Source of the DNA: CALIZF01 sp046292445
Lineage (GTDB): Bacteria; Pseudomonadota; Alphaproteobacteria; Rhodobacterales; Rhodobacteraceae
Assembly: GCA_046292445.1 (NCBI GenBank)
Contig: JBKBQT010000008.1
Location: forward strand, 1 to 64,000
Direction of reading: 5' to 3'
Length of the DNA stretch: 64,000 nucleotides
Shown: in pieces, positions 57,533 to 64,000 of the stretch
Layout of the letters: each line of letters opens with the position of its first letter
How positions within the stretch are numbered: the stretch's first letter is position 1
The notes under the pieces: model-generated
Told to the model about the DNA's origin: nothing
What the model saw: only the letters and a program-made list of their open reading frames with translations
Databases searched by the model: none
Made by a program: the position numbers and the translations under genes

Positions 57533-59011
57533 CTAGCCCCCCATCCGCGATTCGATCCGCGCGACAAGCCCTGCCGGCACCCTGTCCTGCGAAAGCTGGT
57601 CGAGCAGGCGGGCCTTGGCCGGTGCCGGCATGCCGCTGTTGCCCTCGACCATCGAGACGAGCCGGGCCCGGCGTTCGGGTGTGAGGGCCACGAAATCCTC
57701 GCCGGCCCCTGCCGCCTCGTCACCCTCGGGCCCGGCGGCGGGCGCGTCGCGCAGCGGGCGGATGCGCACGCCGGGGCCGATGAGCGGCGTTCGCTCGGCC
57801 ACCACTTCGCGCCCGGCGATCGGCCCGGCCGCGACGATCACGTCGTCGCCCTGCCGGCGCAGCACCGCCACCGCGACCTGTTCGAGCCGCTCGCCCTCGC
57901 CCAGCACCAGCACCGTATCCCCGCGCCCGAGCGCCGCGCCGGGCAGGAGCGCGACGCCCTGCAGCGCCGGCTCGGTCACCCGCACGGTCACGAAATCGCC
58001 CGGGCGCAGCACGCCCGCAGCGTCGAGCGCGGCATAGACCAGCCGCCCCGTCTGGCCGTCGCCCACCACCGCCCCGGCCCGCGTGATCCGGCCCGGCGCC
58101 GTCACCTCGAGCCCGCCGAGGTCCAGCGCCGCCGTGAGGGCAAGCGGCAGCGGCGTGCCATCGCCCCCCGCCAGCCGCGCGAACTGCGCCGCCGAGACGC
58201 GGAACGCGACCTCGAGCGCGTTCGGATCGACGATCTGCGCCACCCGTTCGTTCGGGGCGACCACGCCGCCGGCCGTGACCGTCGCCGCGGACAGAAGCCC
58301 CGCGAACTCGGCCCGCAGGTCGCTGTCGGCAATCGCCCGGTCCGCCTCGGCCAGACCGATCCGCGCGCGGGCGACGGCTGTTGCCGCCTGGTCGATCCGC
58401 GCCTCGGCCGCTGCAAGGGCGGCGCGGCGCGCCAGCACCGCCTGATCGGCCGAGGCCGCCGCAAGCTCGGCCGCCTCGAGCGCCGCATCCGACCCAACGC
58501 CGCGTTCGCGCAGCGACCGCTGGCGGTCCACCGTCTGCCGGCGCAAGCTGGCCTGCGCCTCGGCCGCCGCAAGCTCGTCCGCCGACAGGGCGCGGGCGCG
58601 TTCGGCCTCGCGCCCGTCGGCCTCGGCCTGCGCGAGATCGGCCGCGCGCAGGTCGCGCGCCGCCCGCTGGTCGGCCGTGTCGAGCCGCAGCAGCACCTGC
58701 CCCGCCGCGACCGCCGCGCCGTCCTCGAACCCCGGCGCGATCCAGGCGATCGTGCCCCCGCGCGGCGCCCTTAGGTCGAGCGTTCGGCGCGCCCGCAGCT
58801 CGCCGTAGGCGGTCAGCACCGGGACGACGGTTCCCGAGACCGCAGGCACGACCTTGGCGGCGAACACCCGCTCGCGCCCCGCCGGGGCCCGCGCCTCGGC
58901 CGCCTGCCGCGCCGCGATCGCATCGGCCACGCGCCAGCCGGCAAGCGCGAGTGCCCCCAGCGTCACCGCGAGGATCACCAGCGCCGTCAGCCCCCGCATC
59001 ACAAACCGCAT
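57533..59011 (-). CDS. RND efflux periplasmic adaptor (MFP/HlyD type)
   Basis: The 492-residue protein has an N-terminal membrane anchor (MRGLTALVILAVTLGALALA), the lipoyl-like beta domain LDLRAPRGGTIAWIAPGFED with AAVAAGQVLLRLDT, a long coiled-coil hairpin rich in Ala/Glu/Arg (residues about 110-225) and the barrel LSAATVTAGGVVAPNERVAQ. A C-terminal extension from about 420, with LTPERRARLVSMVEGNSGMP, is unusual for the family and may be a helical add-on. It is 3 bp from the permease start, so the two are one operon. Confidence 0.88.
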   Translation of the reverse strand: MRFVMRGLTALVILAVTLGALALAGWRVADAIAARQAAEARAPAGRERVFAAKVVPAVSGTVVPVLTAYGELRARRTLDLRAPRGGTIAWIAPGFEDGAAVAAGQVLLRLDTADQRAARDLRAADLAQAEADGREAERARALSADELAAAEAQASLRRQTVDRQRSLRERGVGSDAALEAAELAAASADQAVLARRAALAAAEARIDQAATAVARARIGLAEADRAIADSDLRAEFAGLLSAATVTAGGVVAPNERVAQIVDPNALEVAFRVSAAQFARLAGGDGTPLPLALTAALDLGGLEVTAPGRITRAGAVVGDGQTGRLVYAALDAAGVLRPGDFVTVRVTEPALQGVALLPGAALGRGDTVLVLGEGERLEQVAVAVLRRQGDDVIVAAGPIAGREVVAERTPLIGPGVRIRPLRDAPAAGPEGDEAAGAGEDFVALTPERRARLVSMVEGNSGMPAPAKARLLDQLSQDRVPAGLVARIESRMGG

Positions 59012-59122
59012 CGCCGCCCGCCCCCTGCCAGACGCTGCACCTAGGCCCGCCGCCGCTCGCGGCCAAGCCCGGCGCCCATAATCCCGCCGCCCATGATACG
59101 GCGCCGCGCGGGCATTCCGTCG

Positions 59123-59665
59123 CTACTTGCGCCGGCGATGTTCGTCGAGCCGCGGAAGGATCTCGACGAAATTGCAGGGGCGGTGGCGATAGTCGAGTTG
59201 CCAGCGCAGAATCTCGTCCCAGGCATCGCGGCACGCCCCCGGGCTGCCGGGCAGGGCGAAGAGGTAGGTTCCCCCCGCGACACCGCCCGTCGCGCGGCTC
59301 TGGACCGCCGATGTGCCGATCTTCTGCATCGAGACGATGGTGAAGACGGTGCCAAAGGCCTCGATCTCCTTCTCGTAGACATCGCGGTGCGCCTCGATCG
59401 TGACGTCCCGGCCCGTCAGGCCGGTGCCGCCGGTGGTCAGGATCACGTCCACCCCCGGATCGGCGATCCAGCCGCGCAGCCGCGCCGCGATATCCGCCCG
59501 CTCGTCGCGCACGATCGCCCGCGCGGCAAGCACATGCCCCGCGCCCGTCAGCCGCTCCACCAGCGTATCGCCCGACCGGTCCTCGGCCGCGCTGCGGGTG
59601 TCCGACACCGTCAGCACGGCGATGCGCACCGGCAGGAACTCGAGGCTCTCGTCGATCCGGCTCAT
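59123..59665 (-). CDS. moaB: Molybdenum cofactor biosynthesis protein MoaB
   Basis: The 180-residue protein has the MoaB/MogA pattern: VRIAVLTVSDTRSAAEDRSG, VDVILTTGGTGLTGRDVTIE, FGTVFTIVSMQKIGTSAVQS, and AGGTYLFALPGSPGACRDAW. It binds molybdopterin and takes part in adenylylation or metal insertion. Its ATG overlaps the uracil-DNA glycosylase stop by four bases, giving a two-gene operon. Confidence 0.93.
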   Translation of the reverse strand: MSRIDESLEFLPVRIAVLTVSDTRSAAEDRSGDTLVERLTGAGHVLAARAIVRDERADIAARLRGWIADPGVDVILTTGGTGLTGRDVTIEAHRDVYEKEIEAFGTVFTIVSMQKIGTSAVQSRATGGVAGGTYLFALPGSPGACRDAWDEILRWQLDYRHRPCNFVEILPRLDEHRRRK

Positions 59666-60465
59666 CCCCTCTCCCCTCTCAACCAGGCCTGCAGGGCCAG
59701 AAGATCCGCCCAGGTCTCGCGCTTCATCGCCGGCTGGCGCAGGAGGTAGGCGGGATGCAGCATCGGCAGCACCGGCCGCCCCATCGCTTCGGTCCAGCGC
59801 CCGCGCAGCCGCGTGATGCCGCGTGCGCCGAGGACGGCGGCGGCGGGCGTGTTGCCCATGACCACCAGCACCTCGGGCGCGGCGAGCCCGACGTGGCGCT
59901 CGAGGAAGGGCAGCATCATCGCGATCTCGCCCGGTTCGGGGTCGCGGTTGCCCGGCGGGCGCCAGGGCAGGACATTGGTGATATAGAGCGCCGCGTCCGG
60001 CGCGGCAGCGTCGCGGGCAAGGCCGATCGCGGCGAACATCCGGTCGAGCAGCTGCCCCGCCCGCCCGACGAAGGGCCGGCCCGCCAGATCCTCGTCCCGC
60101 CCCGGCGCCTCGCCGATCACCATGACCCGCGCGCCCGGCAGACCGTCGGCAAAGACAAAGCTGCGCGCGCCCTGCCGGAGGGGGCAATGGTCATAGGCGG
60201 CCTGCGCCGCGGCAAGGTCGGCCAGCGTGCCCGCCGCTGCCGCGGCCGCGCGCGCCGCCCCGACCGGATCGGCCTCGGGCAGGGCCGGCGCGGGCGATGC
60301 GGCCGCCGCGAGGGCCGCCGCCGCGCGCCGCGCCGCGGGCGGCGACGGCACCTCGGCATAGCGGTCCACGCCTGCATCGCCGATGCATTCGTCCGCCCCC
60401 ATCTCGGCCTGCCAGGCGAGCAGGGCGGCAAGGTAGCGCGGGTGGTGGCGGGCCTCGATCTGCAT
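59662..60465 (-). CDS. Uracil-DNA glycosylase, family 4-like
   Basis: The 267-residue protein from ATG 60465 has GARSFVFADGLPGARVMVIG then EAPGRDEDLAGRPFVGRAGQ, YITNVLPWRPPGNRDP and a final MLHPAYLLRQPAMKRETWAD, the family 4 UDG signature. It removes uracil from DNA. The N-terminal 100 residues are an Ala-rich, probably flexible extension. Only one Cys (DHCPLRQ) of the usual Fe-S set is visible near the core start, as I recall in other alphaproteobacterial members. It is divergent from pyrB, 129 bp away. Confidence 0.88.
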   Translation of the reverse strand: MQIEARHHPRYLAALLAWQAEMGADECIGDAGVDRYAEVPSPPAARRAAAALAAAASPAPALPEADPVGAARAAAAAAGTLADLAAAQAAYDHCPLRQGARSFVFADGLPGARVMVIGEAPGRDEDLAGRPFVGRAGQLLDRMFAAIGLARDAAAPDAALYITNVLPWRPPGNRDPEPGEIAMMLPFLERHVGLAAPEVLVVMGNTPAAAVLGARGITRLRGRWTEAMGRPVLPMLHPAYLLRQPAMKRETWADLLALQAWLRGERG

Positions 60466-60594
60466 GGCCAGAATGCTATGCCGACCCCGCGCGGCGGGCA
60501 ATGCGGCGTCGCGCCGGGCCGCCCGCGATGCCGAACCGGCTTGTCGCCGCACCGCCCCCCGCCCTATAGGGGGGGCGAGCAACCGGGAACGCCC

Positions 60595-61557
60595 ATGCCC
60601 TTCCGCGCCCGCCACCTCCTCGGGATCGAGCCGCTGGCCCCGGCCGAGATCACGGCCGTTCTCGATCTTGCCGAGACCTACGTCGATCTCAATCGCCGCA
60701 CGGTCAAGCGCACCGATGCGCTGGCGGGAATGACGCTCATCAACCTGTTCTTCGAACCCTCGACCCGCACGCAGGCATCGTTCGAGCTGGCCGGCAAGCG
60801 CCTCGGCGCCGATGTGATGACCATGCCCGTCGCCCTCTCGAGCGTGAAGAAGGGCGAGACCCTGATCGACACCGCGATGACGCTCAACGCGATGCACCCC
60901 GACCTGCTGGTGGTGCGGCACCCGGCCTCGGGGGCGGTCAACCTGCTGGCGCAAAAGGTGGATTGCGCGGTCATCAATGCCGGTGACGGACGCCACGAAC
61001 ACCCGACGCAGGCGCTGCTCGATGCGCTGACGATCCGCCGGGCCAAGGGGCGGCTGCAGCGGCTCGTCATCGCGATCTGCGGCGACATCGCCCATAGCCG
61101 GGTGGCGCGGTCGAACCTGATCCTCTTGGGCAAGATGGAGAACCGCCTACGCCTGATCGGCCCGCCGACGCTGATGCCGGCCGGCGCGCGCGACCTCGGG
61201 GCCGAGGTCTACGACGACATGCGCGAGGGGCTGAGGGGCGCGGATGTGGTGATGATGCTGCGGCTGCAGAACGAACGGATGGACGGCGCGTTCATCCCGT
61301 CGCGCCGCGAATACCATCACCGCTACGGCCTTGATGCCGAGAAACTGGCCCATGCCGCGCCCGATGCCATCGTGATGCATCCCGGCCCGATGAACCGCGG
61401 GGTGGAGATCGACGGGACACTGGCCGACGACATCAACCGCTCGGTCATCCAGGACCAGGTCGAGATGGGCGTGGCCGTGCGCATGGCGGCGATGGACCTG
61501 CTCGCCCGCAACCTGCGCGCCGAACGGGGCGCGCGGGCGGCCGGGGTGATGGCGTGA
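60595..61557 (+). CDS. pyrB: Aspartate carbamoyltransferase catalytic subunit
   Basis: The 320-residue enzyme has the carbamoyl phosphate loop LINLFFEPSTRTQASFELAG, INAGDGRHEHPTQALLDALT, VAICGDIAHSRVARSNL-type segment (IAICGDIAHSRVARSNLILL) and IVMHPGPMNRGVEIDGTLAD. It makes carbamoyl-aspartate in pyrimidine synthesis. It starts a plus-strand operon with rmuC and a dihydroorotase-like gene. The last residues, RGARAAGVMA, overlap the rmuC start by four bases. Confidence 0.95.
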   Translation: MPFRARHLLGIEPLAPAEITAVLDLAETYVDLNRRTVKRTDALAGMTLINLFFEPSTRTQASFELAGKRLGADVMTMPVALSSVKKGETLIDTAMTLNAMHPDLLVVRHPASGAVNLLAQKVDCAVINAGDGRHEHPTQALLDALTIRRAKGRLQRLVIAICGDIAHSRVARSNLILLGKMENRLRLIGPPTLMPAGARDLGAEVYDDMREGLRGADVVMMLRLQNERMDGAFIPSRREYHHRYGLDAEKLAHAAPDAIVMHPGPMNRGVEIDGTLADDINRSVIQDQVEMGVAVRMAAMDLLARNLRAERGARAAGVMA

Positions 61558-63155
61558 TCGCCGAGGCGCAGGCGCGCCTGACCGCCGAATGGCTGGCGCT
61601 GCGCGCCGCTTATCCGGGCCTGACCGAGCCCCCGGTGCTCTGGGCCGCCGCCGCCGCGCTCGTGCTGGCGCTTTGCCTCGCGCTCGCACTGCGATCCCGC
61701 GCCCGGCGCGGCCGCGCGCTTGACGCCGCTGCGGCCGCGCAGGCCGAGACGGCCGCGAGCCACGCCGCCGCCCTCGATGCGCGCGACGCGGCACGTGCCG
61801 CCGAAACCGCGGCCCATGACCGCACGAGGGCCGAGCGCGATACCGCCCTGAGCCGCGCCGCCACCGCCGAAACTGCCCTTGGGGAAGCCCGCGAAACCCT
61901 CGCCGCGCGCGAGGCGACGCTGGCCGCGCGCGAGGCCGCGCTTGCCGCGGCGACGACGCGCCACGAGCGGGACGACACGCGCATCGCCGAGGCGCAGCGC
62001 CTGCTGCAACAGGCCGCCGCCCGGATCGCAGCCCTGCAGGCCGAGCTCGAGGCCGCCCGCCGCGACGGCGCCGAAAAGGTCGCGCTTCTGTCCGCCGTGC
62101 GCAGCGACATGGAAAAGACCTTCCGCGTCCTTGCCGACGAGACGATGCGCACCCAGTCCGAGGCGCTGGCCAAATCCAGCACCGAGCGGCTGACGGCGAT
62201 CCTCGACCCGCTCAAGGATCACGTCGGCCGGTTCGAGCAGGAATTGCGCAACGTCCATCTGGGCGCGGCCAAGGAACGCGAGGCGCTCAAGACCGAGATC
62301 GCCGAACTCACCCGCCGGTCGGCCGAGGTCAGCCGCGAGGCGGTGGCGCTCACCCGCGCGCTCAAGGGCGACAAGCAGCGGCAGGGGGCCTGGGGCGAGA
62401 TGATCCTCGCGTCCATCCTCGAACGCTCCGGCCTCGAGGAAGGCGCCGAATACGAAACCCAGACCCAGCGCACCGATGACGAGGGCGGCCGCTACCGCCC
62501 CGATGTCGTGGTGCGCATGCCGGGGGGCAAGGCGCTGGTGATCGACAGCAAGGTGTCGCTGATCGATTACGAGGCGGCGGTGAACGCCGAGGACGAGGGC
62601 ACCGCCGCCGCCGCCCGCCGCCGCCATGTCGCGGCGCTGCGCAGCCACATCACCGGCCTGTCCGACAAGGGCTATCAGACGAAACTGGGCGAGGCGACGG
62701 TCGATTACGTCGTGATGTTCATCCCGATCGAGGGCGCCCTGTCAGAGGCTCTGCGCGAGGACGGCGCGCTGACGCAGTTCGCGCTCGACCGCAACATCAC
62801 CATCGCCACCCCCACGACGCTGATGATGGCGCTGCGCACGGTCGCCCATGTCTGGGGGATCGAGCGGCGCAACCGCAACGCCGAGGACATCGCCGCGCGC
62901 GCCGGCAAGCTCTACGACAAGGTCGCGGGGTTCGTCGATGCGCTCAACGGCGTCGGCAAGGGCCTTGCGCAGGCGCAGAAGAACTATGACGACGCGGTGC
63001 AGCGCCTCACCCGCGGGTCGGGCAACGTGCTGGCGCAGGTGGACATGCTCAAGACGCTCGGCGCACGCGCGCAGAAAACCCTGCCCGCCGACTTCGACCC
63101 CGCCGATTCCGACGCCGGGGAGGCGGAGCCGAGACAGGACCGGATCGCGCCATGA
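61554..63155 (+). CDS. rmuC: DNA recombination protein RmuC
   Basis: This 533-residue protein starts at GTG 61554 and has an N-terminal membrane segment (LWAAAAALVLALCLALALRS), a long Ala/Glu/Arg-rich coiled coil to about residue 170, and the RmuC nuclease-like core: KGDKQRQGAWGEMILASILE, YRPDVVVRMPGGKALVIDSK then VSLIDYEAAV, and VDYVVMFIPIEGALSEAL. RmuC limits inversions in E. coli; the core has a PD-(D/E)XK look (E, D, VIDSK). It sits between the two pyr genes, a conserved but unexplained placement. Confidence 0.93.
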   Translation: MIAEAQARLTAEWLALRAAYPGLTEPPVLWAAAAALVLALCLALALRSRARRGRALDAAAAAQAETAASHAAALDARDAARAAETAAHDRTRAERDTALSRAATAETALGEARETLAAREATLAAREAALAAATTRHERDDTRIAEAQRLLQQAAARIAALQAELEAARRDGAEKVALLSAVRSDMEKTFRVLADETMRTQSEALAKSSTERLTAILDPLKDHVGRFEQELRNVHLGAAKEREALKTEIAELTRRSAEVSREAVALTRALKGDKQRQGAWGEMILASILERSGLEEGAEYETQTQRTDDEGGRYRPDVVVRMPGGKALVIDSKVSLIDYEAAVNAEDEGTAAAARRRHVAALRSHITGLSDKGYQTKLGEATVDYVVMFIPIEGALSEALREDGALTQFALDRNITIATPTTLMMALRTVAHVWGIERRNRNAEDIAARAGKLYDKVAGFVDALNGVGKGLAQAQKNYDDAVQRLTRGSGNVLAQVDMLKTLGARAQKTLPADFDPADSDAGEAEPRQDRIAP

Positions 63156-63231
63156 CTTGCCCGCCCTCACATGCGGCGCGCAGGGGCCGGGATGCGGCGG
63201 ACGGGGACAATCAGCGCGGGGGCAGGGCGCC

Positions 63232-64000
63232 GTGACGACGATCCTTTTCACCAATGTGCGCCTCATCGACCCCGTGGCGGGCACGGACGGGCCCGGAACC
63301 CTGCTGATCGACGGCGGGCGCATCATCGGGCCGGGCAGCGGGGCGGCGGCGCGGGTGATCGACGGCGGCGGGCATTGCCTTGCCCCCGGCATCGTCGATC
63401 TCGGCGTCAAGGTCGGCGAGCCGGGCGAGCGGCACAAGGAATCCTTCCGCTCCGCCGGGCTCGCCGCGGCGCGCGGCGGCGTGACCACCATCGTCACCCG
63501 CCCCGATACCGACCCGGCCATCGACAGCCCCGAGACGCTGGAATTCGCCGCCCGCCGCGCCGCCGCCGCATCCCCGGTGCGCATCCATCCGATGGCGGCG
63601 CTGACGAAAGGGCGGCAGGGCCTCCAGATGACCGAGATCGGGTTTCTGCGCGACGCGGGCGCCGTCGCCTTCACCGACGGCGACCGGCCCGTGACCGATA
63701 CCCGCGTGCTCGCCCGCTGCCTGACCTATGCCCGCAGCCTCGGCGCGCTCGTGATCGGCCATCCGCAGGATGCGGGGCTGAGCGCCGGGGCGGCCGCCAC
63801 GGCGGGCAAGTTCGCCTCGCTGCGCGGCATCCCGGCCGTCCCGCCGCTGGCCGAGCGCATGGGCCTCGACCGCGATCTTGCGCTGGTCGAGATGACCGGC
63901 GCGCGCTGGCATGCCGACCAGATCACCACCGCCGCCGCCCTGCCGTCGCTCGCCCGGGCCAAGGCGGCGGGCCTGGACGTCACCGCCGGCACCTCGATCC
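63232..64000 (+). CDS. Dihydroorotase-like protein (PyrC'-like), partial at window end
   Basis: From GTG 63232 the frame is open to the window edge (256 codons). It reads TTILFTNVRLIDPVAGTDGP, then GIVDLGVKVGEPGERHKESF, RSAGLAAARGGVTTIVTRPD and LGALVIGHPQDAGLS, clearly the amidohydrolase fold of dihydroorotases. Active enzymes have HxH where this has LGVKV, so the first metal ligands are absent; GHPQD replaces the usual His-rich segment too. It is thus likely a non-catalytic partner that supports PyrB assembly, as in some bacterial ATCase-pseudoDHOase complexes. It follows rmuC by 76 bp. Confidence 0.85.
   Translation, partial: MTTILFTNVRLIDPVAGTDGPGTLLIDGGRIIGPGSGAAARVIDGGGHCLAPGIVDLGVKVGEPGERHKESFRSAGLAAARGGVTTIVTRPDTDPAIDSPETLEFAARRAAAASPVRIHPMAALTKGRQGLQMTEIGFLRDAGAVAFTDGDRPVTDTRVLARCLTYARSLGALVIGHPQDAGLSAGAAATAGKFASLRGIPAVPPLAERMGLDRDLALVEMTGARWHADQITTAAALPSLARAKAAGLDVTAGTSI

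Noticed and set aside
56000..58774. Long plus-strand frames of over 1000 codons opposite the RND efflux genes
   Set aside because: They are His/Arg-rich antisense shadows; the minus-strand frames have clear RND and adaptor motifs.

Overview
The window is GC-rich alphaproteobacterial DNA, most probably from the Rhodobacterales (Paracoccaceae/Rhodobacteraceae). The evidence is the family set: a 44-residue aa3-oxidase subunit IV, ETF-quinone oxidoreductase, a DUF2059 exported protein, an IspE/TPR pair, two TRAP transporters and Paracoccus-type phage remnants, all with strongly GC-biased codons. The species cannot be named from the sequence.

Region 1 (1-9750) is a decayed patchwork of prophage pieces and insertion sequences lying against the 3' end of a tRNA-Ser(CGA) gene (9751-9840, minus strand), a classic integration position. 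It holds an IS5-type transposase start, two type II toxin-antitoxin modules, an IS110/IS1111-like element, and broken phage head, tail and replication genes on both strands. Several genes are split or fused. The DUF6441 phage gene has its N-terminal piece at 9339-9418 (+) and its C-terminal piece at 4224-4770 (-). A small phage gene has pieces at 5432-5479 and 9419-9568. A ParB-like domain is fused to the tail end of a capsid gene. DUF3987 and DUF3489 genes each carry an in-frame TAG.

Region 2 (10066-36734) is a metabolic accessory region. An IS5/IS427-type remnant has deleted the front of an ABC-transporter operon, leaving an ATPase tail and an intact permease. An IclR-type regulator follows, then a class II aldolase, a thiolase-fold protein without the catalytic Cys, and its DUF35 partner. 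On the minus strand is an eight-gene, tightly overlapping operon: dehalogenase-like hydrolase, acyl-CoA ligase, enoyl-CoA hydratase, 3-hydroxyacyl-CoA dehydrogenase, thiolase, aldo/keto reductase, an internally duplicated unknown protein and acyl-CoA dehydrogenase. An EthD-like protein and a TRAP transporter run divergently. Two near-palindromic 14-bp sites, one upstream of the aldolase and one between the divergent operons, suggest a single IclR-controlled regulon that imports a carboxylic acid, activates it as a CoA thioester and degrades it. A 1039-residue secreted ELWxxDGT/Ig-like/RTX protein and a second TRAP system with a TIM-barrel isomerase and an NmrA-like protein complete the region.

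Region 3 (36872-64000) is ordinary chromosome: tRNA-Ala(CGC), EamA transporter, DUF465, a methyltransferase, DUF2007, polyprenyl synthase, Sua5, MBL hydrolase, oxidase subunit IV, AzlCD, GNAT, FkbM methyltransferase, GreA, an OmpA-like protein, ETF-QO, a TPR protein, IspE, YqgE, a DsbD N-domain protein, an RND efflux pair, MoaB, uracil-DNA glycosylase, PyrB, RmuC and the start of a dihydroorotase-like protein that lacks the metal ligands. Many genes here overlap by four bases (ATGA or GTGA), showing translational coupling.
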